Numbered from the stretch's first letter, positions 1-10,728 are shown. The stretch: 64,000 bases of DNA from Cichorium intybus (GCA_023525715.1 CM042014.1:25312404-25376403), one strand, 5' to 3'. Made by a program: numbers and translations. The notes: generated by a model not told the origin, from the sequence alone.

Positions 1-367
1 GGCTATCGGCTTGGAAGGAGATGTACTCATTTTTAAAATTGACCAGATCAATGGAAAATACATGTAAGTGAAGTCACCTTGCCCAACCACTTTATTACCT
101 CCCAAACATCATGCAACAATAGGACGCCCAAAAAAGAAAATAAAGAAGTCGGCTTTTGAAAATGATGATATCGTCAAAGGAACTACAGTCTCTGGAGCTC
201 TTAAATCGGTTACACGCACCAAATCCAAAATTCTGGTCATAATCCAAGGACCTATAAAGGTCAAATTTCAACTAATGGTAGTCGTGATGGTGGTCGCGTT
301 GGTGGATGTGGTGGTGGTGGTGTTGGAAAAGCAACGATGAAGGGAAAGGGAAAGGAAAAGGTTTAAT
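1..367 (+). pseudogene. C-terminal remnant of a Mutator-like (MuDR) transposase
   Basis: Broken end of a MULE transposase; the rest lies before the window. Reading across frames gives a tract like WKEMYSF..KIDQINGKYM, then LLPPKHHATIGRPKKK, which matches the PP..GRPKKK linker typical of MuDR transposases before their zinc knuckle. Near 225-260 a knuckle-like stretch ending GHNPRTYKG follows, with Tyr where the last Cys should be, then a Gly-rich tail ending at TAA 364-366. At least two frameshifts and a stop separate these pieces, so it is not functional. The assignment rests on motif order only. Confidence 0.7.
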
Positions 368-1950
368 GTGTTGGTGGTGGTATTAGTTGTTGCTTTGTTT
401 TGTTAATGTCTTCTACTTTGGTTTAGTATCACAGATTATATTGGTTGTAACTTTTTGTTAAGCTTACGTAAGGTAATCGTACAAGTCCTTGTATTTGTAA
501 TGAATGCTAATCGTACAAGTATTTTGGTTTTAAGCTAATGGTACAACTATTTAAGTATGTGTTTTACTTAGGTGGTGGTATTAGTTAATGTCTTGTATTG
601 TTAATAGCAACATAGTCTCAGTTTTATGCATATAATAACAACATAGTCTCAGTTATGCATATATTAACAACATAGTTTGTTAACCTTATGTTATGCTTTG
701 TGGATAACTTTGGAATGGTACTTTGTTTTGTTAACGAATTGTATTGTGTGCTTTGTGTACACCTTTGGTGGTGGTGTTAGTTTGTACTTTTCTTTTGTTA
801 ATGGTTTGTATTCTTAATAGCAACATAGTCTCAATTTTTTTTTTGCATATAATAGCAACATAGTTTGTTAATATGTAAATGTTGTGCATTGTGTACAACT
901 TTGGAATGGTATTTTGTTTTGTTAATGTCGTGTATTGTCGTGCTTTGTGTACAACTTTGGTGGTGGTGTTAGTTGGTACTTTGTTTTGTTAATGTCTTGT
1001 ATTATTAATGGCAACATAGTCTCCAGTTTTATGCTTATAATAGCAACATAGTTTGTTAACCTTATGTTGTGCATGTAATAGATTTAATAGCAACACAATT
1101 TGGGTACCTGTTAATACTCAACCAACATTCCAATTTGATTAGTTCGCAACATTGCGATTTCATTAATTCAAAACAAGTTTAGTACATAGCTTAGTCACCT
1201 ATACCCACTGAATAAAGCCACACCCAACTGTTAATACAACAATCAACAATACTAAATTCAACCTAATAACACAACCCAATTGAAAATTACAACTTGTACA
1301 CAATTATGCATAAGAACAAAACCCAACTTCAAATGAAACATATTTTAAGGTTTTGGTTCTGAATTTCAAGCTCTCTCAGATAATGATTTTGGATTTCAGC
1401 TTTGAAATACGACTTTTCTTCATCTACCCACCCAATAAATAATCCATTTTGTGCTCCCTGAGATTTCCAATAAAATTGATTACAAAAAACTACGCAACTA
1501 GGGTTACGATTGAAAAGCATTCAAAGATCTGAGAACACGTACCATTTTCGGACAAGCGTTATAGGCCCTACCAGGGCTGCTATTCGTCCGGGAGGTTCGT
1601 ATTATCGCAAGAGATCAACGATCACATTCCACCACAACTATCACACCCTTGATTCAAATTTCTTGCGTGACTGTATAGAGGAGAAAACAAAATGACGTGA
1701 AAGCAGGAAGACAAGAAAGACATGCTGTATTTAGGGACTAAGGGAATATAATATGGCTTATTTTTCGGAAAGGACGAAAATACCCCCATCGTGCCAAGCA
1801 CGTGGGGGTTTCTATCACTCTAATTGACAGAAATGTTAACTTAGGGACCATGCGCGTGACAAATTATTATTTTGAGGATGGTCCAAGTTACAAAAAAAAG
1901 TTAAGGCCTAGACGCGTAACTAACCCTAAACCAGAGGATCCTTCCGTGTA
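368..1950 (+). mobile_element. Non-coding 3' part and terminal region of the same MULE
   Basis: No credible gene. From 368 to about 1090 there are diverged repeats of a roughly 190-bp unit containing 'gtgtacaactttggtggtgg', 'tttgttttgttaatgtcttg' and 'agcaacatagt'. The stretch 1717-1950 reads like a plant MULE terminus: 'agggactaaggg', 'gggaccatg' and 'taactaaccctaaaccagagg' style A/C-rich words ending just before the SF3B1 promoter. The other terminal inverted repeat would lie left of the window, so the TIR cannot be confirmed here. Confidence 0.5.
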
Positions 1951-1961
1951 ATTTTCTCTAA

Positions 1962-2067
1962 TTATAAAAACGCGAAATTCCAATTTTACTCAGTTTCGTA
2001 TCCACCACGTACCCCGCTGGTTTCTTTGTTTACGCTCGTCGATGCACATCATCACAAACAAAACCTA
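1962..2067 (+). promoter_or_regulatory. Core promoter and 5'-UTR exon of the SF3B1 copy
   Basis: A TATA-like 'attataaaaa' lies at about 1963-1972. About 25-100 bp downstream is a pyrimidine-rich leader ending in 'aaacctag', where a GTAAGT donor starts at 2068. The matching acceptor ('ttgtttcag') ends at 5039, 20 bp before the SF3B1 start codon. The gene copy therefore kept its own promoter side and leader intron, which argues against it being a retro-copy. Confidence 0.55.
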
Positions 2068-2246
2068 GTAAGTTTCTTTCTCCAGCCAAAAGTTTCATCA
2101 TCTTATATTAAAACCGCGAGTATTACATGTTTCTGTAATCCCTGCGCATGTTTCATCGCTTTTGTATGTATTTATGCGAAGTAATTGACGATATGTGTAA
2201 TGTGTTCATGATTCATCTTATTTTCGATGATTCCGCTTGTTCGTTT

Positions 2247-2576
2247 TGTTAGGTGAAGTTTTTGTCAAAGGTAGGTGAGGTAAATGTCTTCACACCTAAT
2301 TTCTATTTCCATATTCACATTGTTAATAGTGTATATAAATAGAGGTTCAATTTGAAGAGTTAGATGCACCACAACTCAATACCTATAAGAATTGAGTGTA
2401 TCTCTTGTAATCTCCTCAGTCAAATAAAATCTAGTTGTTGCCCGTGGATGTAGGATTGACACCGAATCCGAACCACGTAAAATCATTGTGTTATCTTTTG
2501 CTTTATTTTATGCTTTCGTGAGTTTGTGTGTGTGACAGTGTGTTTCTGCTGCATGTACCCGGTCCGATTCCTAACA
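2247..2576 (+). repeat. 5' LTR of the gag-only Copia element
   Basis: 330 bp, TGTTAGGTGAAG...GATTCCTAACA. It holds a TATA-like 'gtatataaatag' (about 2331-2342) and the polyadenylation-like 'caaataaaat' (about 2420). It is near identical to 4457-4786. Confidence 0.92.
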
Positions 2577-2578
2577 AC

Positions 2579-2590
2579 TGGTATCAGAGC
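2579..2590 (+). other. Primer-binding site (initiator Met-tRNA type) of the Copia element
   Basis: TGGTATCAGAGC starts two bases after the 5' LTR. This complements the 3' end of plant initiator methionine tRNA, the usual primer for Copia elements. Confidence 0.9.
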
Positions 2591-2772
2591 TTCGGGTTTC
2601 AGAGGAGGTCTCGGTTTTAGAAATTAGAGTATGCTCTGTGGTTGCAGTTTTGTCTGATCTTCCACATCAGAAACTAATTTCTATTAATCGTATTAAAGGT
2701 ATCTCGGTACTTTGAAGGGTACTGTTCTGTCACACAAAACTACTATAAAATATTTGTCTATTGTTTGTCATA

Positions 2773-3498
2773 ATGGCTGAAGACAAGGTAGTAATCGAGA
2801 AGTTCAACGGTTCTGACTTAAGCTGGTGGAAAATGCAATTAGAAGCATTGCTATGTCAGAAAAATTTGGACGTGGTACTTGGAGACAAACCGGAGAAAAT
2901 GGAAAAAGCTGCCGAAGATGCGTGGAACTCAAAGGACAAGAAAGCTAAGGCGGTTATTACGTTGTCGTTGGAAAGGAGCGTTGCTTTCAACATCATGAAG
3001 GAAACCACGGCGCGTGGTATGATGGATGCTTTGACGAACATGTATGAGAAACCGTCATCGGCTAACAAGGTGTTCTTGATGAGGGAGTTGTTCACGACAA
3101 TGATGAATGAAGACAGCTCAGTTACGGTTCACATTAACAATCTAAATTCAATTCTGTCCAGATTATCATCTGTGGGAATTAAATTTGATAATGAGACTCA
3201 AGCTTCACTGCTAATAGCTTCACTACCTGATAGCTGGTCAGGAACAGTTACTGCTGTTACGAGTTCCGTGGGGACCAGTGGTATGACGTTTGAAGGGGTT
3301 CGAGATTTGGTTCTAGGCGAGGATACCAGACGTAAGAATCAAGGTGGCTCGTCTTCTTCTGAGTTATTAAATATCGGAAGAGGTAGAGGGAATAACAGGA
3401 ATAGTGGGAGCAGTGGGAGTCGGGGAAGAAGTTCATCTAGAACTTGGAAGAATGTGAAGTGCTGGAACTGCCAGGAGGTGGGACATGTTAAGAGTTAA
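2773..3498 (+). pseudogene. Copia-type gag (capsid and zinc knuckle), stopped inside the knuckle
   Basis: The reading frame starts at the ATG at 2773 (MAEDKVVIEKFNGSDLSWWK). It has the UBN2/gag fold hallmarks of Copia capsid: a W-K-M-Q-L-E-A-L start, an LF(T/L)xxM centre and a LL.ASLP motif near residue 155. A Ser/Arg/Gly-rich linker leads to CWNCQEVGHVKS, a CCHC knuckle whose last Cys follows a TAA stop (3496-3498). The same frame continues past the stop for about 30 codons to a second stop at 3589. Capsid is otherwise intact, so a truncated Gag could form. Confidence 0.85.
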
Positions 3499-3594
3499 TG
3501 TCCAAAGAAAGAATTGAACATTGCTGGTGCTGAGGGTATGTCTGAGGATGATGCACTGATACTAAATATGGAAAGTTCTGTAGACTCTTAGGTC

Positions 3595-4329
3595 ATGGAT
3601 TCAGGGGCTTCGTTTCATGCCATGGACAACGGAGAAACGACGGTGAATCTAAAAGAAGGAGATTTTGGGAAGGTACGGTTGGCAAATGACGAGATGCTTC
3701 AAGTAACGGGCATAGGAGATATTGATCTGGTTACTTCATTGGGAACTACATGGAACCTGAAGGATGTCAGGGTGATTCTGGAGCTGAAGAAGAAATTGAT
3801 TTCTGTTGGTCAGCTGGATAAACAAGGACTGGAAGTAAGGTTTGGTGGTGGTAAATGGAGGGTGGTCAATGGTAATTCGGTGCTTGCTCAAGATATGAAG
3901 CGTGGGTCATTGTATATGGTTGAGGTACCTGCTGAGGGAAGTATGACCGTCCCCGTTAAGCATGACAAAATCTGGTTCGCTAAATCTAGTGCTAAGAGAG
4001 TTCATTTTGCAAACATGAATTCTGGAGCCAAGGGGATGTTAGCTGAACGAGTCGGAAAGTCTAAACCATTCAGGGGATTTTGTGACAGTGGGAGCACGGG
4101 GTGTGTTCCGGGTACAGTTACACAGAGCCGTTGGGTTTTGAAGACTAAGACTGAAAAATTCTCTCCTGTTGGAAGTTTGCAAAGTTTGGAGAGTGTTAGT
4201 GGTCCTCGGTGTATCTTTGGAGCTGGTGGAGTGTCCAAACCGGTTGAGACAGAGGATGAGTCGGTGGTGGGATTAGCCACGGCTGAGTTGAAGCTAGTGG
4301 GAGCTTCAACTGGCCCTTCTAGTACTTGA
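3595..4329 (+). pseudogene. Copia protease and pre-integrase remnant with an unrelated-looking tail
   Basis: In frame with gag but behind a TAG at 3589. It opens VMDSGASFHA, the aspartic-protease active site, followed by a typical protease body with LISVGQLDKQG. A GAG-pre-integrase-like stretch (GGGKWRVVNGN, KRGSLYMVEV) follows. From about residue 120 the usual LWHxRLGHxS integrase entry is missing; the tail to 4329 resembles no pol domain I recognise and passes straight to the polypurine tract. Integrase, RT and RNase H were lost by deletion, not by point decay. Confidence 0.8.
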
Positions 4330-4456
4330 TGATGAGGGGCGGCTGCAACTAGGAAAATTTGACTAAGTTTTAGCTTGTTCTTATAAACTGAAAGCTTGAA
4401 AGACTTGTTATGTTCGAAGATAAATGAGAGATGTTCAAAATCTTCAAGTGGGAGAT

Positions 4457-4786
4457 TGTTAGGTGAAGTTTTTGTCAAAGGTAGGTGAGGTAAATGTCTT
4501 CACACCTAATTTCTATTTCCATATTCACATTGTTAATAGTGTATATAAATAGAGGTTCAAGTTGAAGAGTTAGATGCACCACAACTCAATACCTATAAGA
4601 ATTGAGTGTATCTCTTGTAATCTCCTCAGTCAAATAAAATCTAGTTGTTGCCCGTGGATGTAGGATTGACACCGAATCCGAACCACGTAAAATCATTGTG
4701 TTATCTTTTGCTTTATTTTCTGCTTTCGTGAGTTTGTGTGTGTGACAGTGTGTTTCTGCTGCGTGTACCCGGTCCGATTCCTAACA
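4457..4786 (+). repeat. 3' LTR of the gag-only Copia element
   Basis: 330 bp, preceded by the polypurine tract 'aagtgggagat' (4446-4456) and followed by target duplication CGTTT (4787-4791). Differs from the 5' LTR at about three positions. Confidence 0.92.
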
Positions 4787-7700
4787 CGTTTTACCGATAC
4801 ATTGGGTTTTAGTATCTTTTTAACGGATTGTTATTTAAAAAAAAAAGACTATGTCGGTTTCTTCGTTGATTTAGTGGTTTCTTGCATTTGGATGGTATAG
4901 GCTAGTGTGTGTTAAGTTTATCTTTAATTTTGATTTTGATGGTGCTAGTCTCATATATGTTCATGTGGATTTCTCGAGTTTAATTGATTTGACTGGAAGT
5001 AACGTTGATTGATGGATTTGGTTTTGGTGTTTGTTTCAGTTTGAGGAAGAGTTGGAACTATGGATCCGGTGGATATAGAGATTGCAAAGACACAGGAAGA
5101 AAGGAAGATTATGGAGGCAGCCTTAGCACCAAACTCTATCACTTTCGATACTGATCTTTATGATGGGAACAATCGATTTCAGGAGTATAATAGAGAGATT
5201 CCTGCTAATGATGATGAGCAGAACGCTGATGCTATGGATAATGAGGTTGCTAGGAAATTAGCTTCTTACACTGCCCCAAGGTCTCTCTTGAATGATATGC
5301 CCAGAGGTGGAGATGATGATGAATATTTGGGGTTTAAGAAATCACAGAGGATTATCGACAGGGAGGATGGCTACAGGAGAAGGAGGTTGAATCAGGTTAT
5401 TTCACCAGAAAGACATGATGCTTTTGCAAATGGGGACAAGACTCCAAAACCTGAAACAAGAACATATGCTGATGTTATGAGGGAAGCAGCTCTGAAAAGG
5501 GAGAAAGAGGAGACATTGAAGGTGATTTATAGGAGGAAAAAGGAAAGGGAATCGGTTGCTTCACAGCCATCTCAAAAGAGAAGGAACAGGTTGGATCAAT
5601 CTCAAGATAATTCAGATTCAAAGAAAGCAAAGACTGGTTCCGATTGGGATATTCCAGACTCGATTCCTGGAATTGGAAGATGGGATGCTACTCCGACTCC
5701 GGGTAGAATCGGTGATACCACTCCTTCATTCTACCGAAAAAACAGATGGGATCAAACTCCTACACCTGGTCAGTTAGCCGATTCCGATGCCATTCCAAAG
5801 CTCTCTGGCCTCGCTACTCCTACACCAAAACGTCAAAGATCAAGGTGGGATGAAACACCAGCCGCCATGGGAATCCCGACACCTGGCGGTGCTACACCCG
5901 CAGTAGCATACACGCCTGGCGTGACACCTGTCAGTGGGGTTGAACTCGCCACTCCAACTCCAGGAGCTATAAATCTAATCACACCAGAACAGTATAACTT
6001 ACTAAGATGGGAGAAAGATATTGAAGACAGGAATCGCCCCTTAACAGACGAAGAACTTGACACAATGTTCCATCAAGAAGGCTACAAGATTCTAGAACCT
6101 CCAGCTTCTTATGTACCAATCATAACTCCCGCAAGAAAGCTTCTTGCCACCCCAACTTCTTTAGGAACACCGTTATACTCGATTCCTGAAGAAAACAGGG
6201 GACAACAGTTTGATGTCCCAAAAGAAATGCCAGGTGGATTGCCATTCATGAAACCAGAAGATTACCAGTACTTTGGTGCGTTGTTAAACAATGAAGACGA
6301 ATGGGAACTCTCTCCAGATGAACAAAAAGAGAGAAAAATCATGAAATTACTTCTCAAGGTTAAAAACGGGACACCCCCACAAAGAAAAACAGCATTGAGA
6401 CAGCTCACCGATAAGGCGCGTGAACTTGGTGCTGGACCGTTGTTCAACCGTATACTCCCCTTACTTATGCAACCTACTTTGGAGGATCAAGAAAGACACT
6501 TGTTGGTCAAAGTCATTGACCGAGTCCTCTACAAGTTAGATGAACTCGTATATCCTTATGTTCACAAGATTCTTGTTGTTATTGAACCTTTACTGATCAA
6601 TGAAGACTATTACGCACGTGTAGAGGGTCGGGAAATTATCTCTAATCTCAGTAAGGCAGCCGGTTTAGCCACCATGATTGCTGCAATGCGTCCCGACATT
6701 GGCAACATCGATGAATATGTCCGAAACACAACCGCTCGAGCCTTCAGTGTTGTTGCATCAGCACTCGGCATTCCTGTTTTGTTACCTTTCTTGAAAGCGG
6801 TTTGTCAAAGTAAGAAGTCATGGCAAGCTAGGCATACAGGTATCAAGATTGTCCAACAAATTGGTATCCTCATAGGCTGTGCGGTTCTTCCCATTTAAGA
6901 TCTCTTGTTGAAATCATAGAACATGGTCTCAATGATGAGAATCAGAAAGTTAGAACCATCACCGCCTATCTTTGCCGCCCTAGCCGAGGCGGCTGCACCG
7001 TACGGTATCGAAAGCTTTGATTCGGTTCTTAAACCTTTATGGAAGGGTATCCGGTCCCACCATGGGAAAGTTTTAGCCGCTTTCTTGAAGGCAATCGGGT
7101 TTATCATCCCTCTAATGGATGCTATATACGCGAGTTACTACCCAAAAGAAGTAATGGTGATCCTCATACGCGAGTTTCAGTCACCCGATGAAGAAATGAA
7201 AAAAATCGTGTTAAAAGTGGTGAAACAGTGTGTGAGTACCGAAGGTGTCGAGGCAGATTACATTCGAAGCGATATCCTTCTGGAACTTTTGGGTCAGACG
7301 TATGGCTTTGGACCGCAGAAACTACCGACAGCTTGTCGACACAACAGTCGAAAATCGAAATCGCAAACAAAGTTGGTGTCTGTGACAATGTTGGAAGGAT
7401 AGTTGAAGACTTAAAAGATGAAAGCGAACCGTACAGACGTATGGTGATGGAGACCATTGAAAAAGTCGTGGCAAATTTAGGCGTGTCTGACATCGACGCG
7501 CGTTAGGAAGAGCTTCTAATCGATGGGATCTTATACGCGTTTCAAGAACAAACAAGCGATGGCGCGAACGTAATGCTTAACGGTTTCGGCGTGGTTGTCA
7601 ACGCCCCTCGGTCAACAAGTCAAACCCTACCTCCCTCAAATATGTGGTACCATAAAATGGCGTCTAAACAACAAAAGCACGAAAGTTCGACAACAAGCTG

Positions 7701-8591
7701 CAGATTTGATTTCGAGAATCGCGATTGTGATGAAACAATGCCAAGAAGAACAATTCATGGGACATCTCGGACTCGTGTTATACGAGTATTTAGGTGAAGA
7801 ATACCCCGAAGTATTGGGGTCGATACTCGCCGCGTTAAAAGCAATCGTGAACGTTACCGGAATGAAGAAAATGACCCCCCCGATAAAAGACTTACTCCCG
7901 CGTTTAACCCCTATCTTGAAAAAACCGACACGAAAAGGTCCAAGAAAACTGTATCGATTTAGTCGGATGTATTGCTGACCGTGGAGCCGAATATGTCTCC
8001 ACGAGAGAATGGATGCAGACTTGCTTCGAGCTTCTTGAAATGCTAAAAGCCCATAAAAAGGGATCCATAGAGCGATAGTCAACACATTCGGTTACATCGC
8101 AAAAGCAATCGGCCCGCAAGACGTATTAGCAACTTTACTAAACAATCTGAAAGTCCAAGAAAGACAAACCGTGTTTGTACAACTGTCGCTATCGCAATTG
8201 TCGCGGAAACTTGTTTGCCATTTACGGTTCTACCCGCGTTGATTAACGAGTACCGTGTCCTGGAACCGAACGTCCAAAACGGCGTTTTGAAATCGCTTTC
8301 GTTTTTGTTCGAATACATCGGTGAAATGGGGAAGGATTATATATACGCGGTGACACCGTTGTTGGAAGACGCGATGATGGATAGGGATTTGTTGCATAGA
8401 CAGACGGCGGCGAGCGCGGTGAAGCATATGGCATTGGGGGTTGCGGGGTTGGGGTGTGAGGATGTGTTGGTCCATTTGTTGAATTATGTGTGGCCGAATG
8501 TATTTGAGACATCGCCTCATGTGATTAACGCGGTTATGGAGGCGATTGAGGGGATGCGGGTGGCGGTAGGGCCCGCGGTTGTGTTGAATTA

Positions 8592-10552
8592 GGCCTTGGG
8601 GTATACCCCCGTTAACGAGGGCGCCAAAGGCTATGGCGCCGCCATAGCCATGTGAACACCACCCCCAAGTGTCCGTTGTGCGCCATCCGTGATAGGGCGT
8701 GGTCACTACCACGCGGGTTAACACCATTTTGACCGTTGCAATATAGCCGTTGAGCATTTAAAAAAAAAAAAAAATTTTTTTCCTATAAATACTTACTACT
8801 CCTACTATAATTTTCACAACTCTATTTTACAAAATACTCTCTAAAAAAATGGATCCTCTCCCAACAAATATCGACTTCGAATTCTCTTCCGATGAAGAAA
8901 TGTCCGGCTCCGATGACGAAACGCTGGTTTTCAACGATGAAATGCCGGTTTCCGATTCTTCCTCTTCGGACGACGACATGTTTATTCCACATTTTATTGA
9001 AGTTGCTACGAGTGTGTTGACGGCGTTGGTAGAACCCCCGGCGCATGTCCGACCAAAGCTTACAAGAAAACAAAAAAATAGAGATCGTTTAGCCGCACAC
9101 GAGCGTCTAATGACCGATTACTTCAACGACGATTGTTTGTACGACGATAACATTTTTCGTAACCGTTATCGCTTGACGAAGAATTTATTCCTTCGTATAG
9201 CTACCGATTTGAATGCTCATTATCCATGCTTTCAATTGAAGTACGATGGTCGGAAGAGGCGGGGGTTCACGACATATCAAAAGATGACGGCCGCACTTCG
9301 ACAATTGGCTTTGGGCGTATCGCCGGACTCGTTGGACGAGTATTTGAAGATGTCGGCGAGAGTAGCCCGAGAAAGTACATATAACTTTTGTGAAGCCGTG
9401 ATACAACTTTATGGTCCCGTTTACTTACGCATACCAACAAAAAGTGATGTAGAGCAATTATACGCGTTTCATTACGAGAAACATGGTTTTAGAGGAATGC
9501 TTGGAAGTATCGATTGCACTCACATTCGATGGGAACGATGTCCAAACGCGTGGCGAGGCCTTTACACACGCGGTGACCACGGACACCCAACGATCATGCT
9601 AGAGGCCGTTGTTTCCCAAGATCTTTGGTTTTGGCATGCTTACTTCGGTATGCCGGGGTCTAACAATGACATAAATGTTCTTAATTCATCGCCGATATTC
9701 AACAAATATTTGCTCGGCAAAGCACCCGAGTGTCCTTTCGTTGTGAATGGACACAACTACAAGTATGGTTACTATCTTGCTGATGGAATATATCCGCGAT
9801 ACTCAACAATGGTCAAAGCGTATCAACATCCAATTGAGGAGGACAGAAAATATTTTACGAAGCGACAAGAGTCGGCACGGAAGGACGTAGAAAGGGGTTT
9901 TGGAGCAATAAAAGAGAAATGGCACGTTCTAAAATACCCGGCTCGAGCATGGGATGATAAAAAAATACAGAAGGTGATGTACGCGGTGCTCATTCTACAT
10001 AACATGATGATAAAAGAGAAGGGACGTAATATTTGTACGTATAATCCAAACGATGTTCTTCAGCCAGCTGCAACAATTCAGATGGGTTCGGATGCGTATT
10101 ACAACAAAATGTTAGAGCTTTATGATGAAGACACGTATCATAGGCTTCGACAAGATTTGACCGAAGATCTTTGGGCAAACGCAGGCGGTTCGGATGACTT
10201 CAATGAACCCCCCCCCCCCCATTCAACGACATCAATGATATTTATTAGATTTTTTTTGGTTTGGTTTTATTTAACGAATTTCTTTTTATTTTTAATGTTG
10301 CTTTTAAATTTTTAGGAATTTGTAATTTGTGTGTTTTTAAATTAAATGGTAGTTTTATTGTGAAATAAAAAATCAATGAACTATATTATTTGTGTATTTT
10401 CGGTTACCAAAAAAAAAAGAAAAAAGAAAAAGTTATAACACCACTTGCAATAACACCAGCACACCTCCACTTTTGGTGTTAAAGGTGATGCTGACGTGGC
10501 ATCACTTTTTGGTGTTAACACCATTGCTATAATATGGGTACTCCCCATGGTC
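8592..10552 (+). mobile_element. PIF/Harbinger DNA transposon inserted in SF3B1
   Basis: A 1,961-bp element flanked by TTA (8589-8591 and 10553-10555), the PIF/Harbinger target. Imperfect terminal inverted repeats begin GGCCTTGGGGTATAC and end GGGTACTCCCCATGGTC, matching at about three quarters of positions. One transposase gene occupies most of it; the second Harbinger protein (Myb/SANT-like ORF1) is absent. Host coding sequence continues on both sides: joining 8591 to 10556 gives Asn-Tyr-Cys-Leu-Gln-Gly as in SF3B1. Confidence 0.93.
8849..10315 (+). CDS. PIF/Harbinger transposase (DDE nuclease)
   Basis: 488 codons, a full-length HARBI1-like nuclease of the plant harbinger family. An acidic N-terminus (residues 9-45) is followed by a helical DNA-binding part, then the catalytic core: Asp222 in GSIDCTHIRWE, Asp274 in GSNNDINVL, Asp312 in YYLADGIYP and Glu348 in DVERGFGAIKEKW. 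Asp312 and Glu348 are 35 residues apart, the DD35E spacing of PIF/Pong. The start at 8849 follows an A-rich leader. A 13-C run at 10208-10220 shifts the end: the current frame reads four Pro then a hydrophobic tail from AT-rich DNA, whereas another frame across the run gives FNDINDIY and a stop, probably the original end. The core looks able to cut DNA, but a partner ORF1 protein would have to come from elsewhere. Confidence 0.9.
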   Translation: MDPLPTNIDFEFSSDEEMSGSDDETLVFNDEMPVSDSSSSDDDMFIPHFIEVATSVLTALVEPPAHVRPKLTRKQKNRDRLAAHERLMTDYFNDDCLYDDNIFRNRYRLTKNLFLRIATDLNAHYPCFQLKYDGRKRRGFTTYQKMTAALRQLALGVSPDSLDEYLKMSARVARESTYNFCEAVIQLYGPVYLRIPTKSDVEQLYAFHYEKHGFRGMLGSIDCTHIRWERCPNAWRGLYTRGDHGHPTIMLEAVVSQDLWFWHAYFGMPGSNNDINVLNSSPIFNKYLLGKAPECPFVVNGHNYKYGYYLADGIYPRYSTMVKAYQHPIEEDRKYFTKRQESARKDVERGFGAIKEKWHVLKYPARAWDDKKIQKVMYAVLILHNMMIKEKGRNICTYNPNDVLQPAATIQMGSDAYYNKMLELYDEDTYHRLRQDLTEDLWANAGGSDDFNEPPPPHSTTSMIFIRFFLVWFYLTNFFLFLMLLLNF

Positions 10553-10728
10553 TTATTGTTTGCAGGGGTTGTTTCATCCACAATATTTATCAGTGAGGGA
10601 AGGTGTATTGGAAGATTTATAATTCGTTGTATATCGGGACCCAGGATGCACTTGTGGCGGCTTATCCTGTGTTGGAGGATGAAGGGGAGAATGTTTACAG
10701 TAGACCCAAGTTGATCATGTTTATCTGA

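Larger units (their letters stand above)
2247..4786 (+). mobile_element. Non-autonomous Ty1/Copia-type LTR retrotransposon (gag-only)
   Basis: A complete 2,540-bp insertion. It has two 330-bp LTRs starting TGTTAG and ending CTAACA, and the 5-bp target duplication CGTTT at 2242-2246 and 4787-4791. A primer-binding site lies just inside the left LTR and a purine-rich GTGGGAGA just before the right LTR. I found only about three differences between the LTRs, so insertion was fairly recent. Between the LTRs lie gag, a protease motif and a pre-integrase-like piece; integrase, reverse transcriptase and RNase H are missing. It would need proteins from a full-length relative to move. Confidence 0.9.
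2068..5039 (+). other. 5'-UTR intron of the SF3B1 copy, enlarged by a Copia insertion
   Basis: The donor is CTA/GTAAGT at 2068; the acceptor TTGTTTCAG ends at 5039. The original intron would be about 430 bp; the rest is the Copia-type element plus one target duplication. The remaining intron sequence is T-rich, as in plant leader introns. A transcript starting near 1990 would splice 20 bp upstream of the ATG at 5060. Confidence 0.6.
5060..10728 (+). pseudogene. SF3B1: SF3B1-like splicing factor 3B subunit 1 gene copy, frameshifted and split by a transposon
   Basis: SF3B1 is the HEAT-repeat scaffold of the SF3b part of U2 snRNP and holds the branch point. The first 610 codons (5060-6889) are open: conserved N-terminus MDPVDIEIAKTQEERK, the threonine-proline/RWDxTP repeats (about residues 190-310) that bind U2AF-type partners, then HEAT repeats from about residue 450. 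The rest of the HEAT domain continues to 8591, jumps the Harbinger insertion, resumes at 10556 (YCLQGLFHP) and ends ENVYSRPKLIMFI, stop 10726-10728. Breaks: -1 near 6891 (stop 6896), -1 near 6981 and 6988, about -11 near 7281, about +7 near 7352, TAG 7504, +1 near 7603 and 7927, -1 near 8060 and 8170, +1 near 10600. Without the transposon the span is about 3.7 kb, close to the usual 1,270 codons. A truncated N-terminal protein could still be made. Confidence 0.92.

Noticed and set aside
4002..4478. 158-codon minus-strand frame
   Set aside because: Shadow of the Copia derivative running into its LTR.
5060..10728. SF3B1 copy as a processed (reverse-transcribed) pseudogene
   Set aside because: A spliced-type leader intron and promoter-like sequence are retained and there is no poly(A) tail; SF3B1 coding sequence is, as far as I know, intronless in plants anyway.
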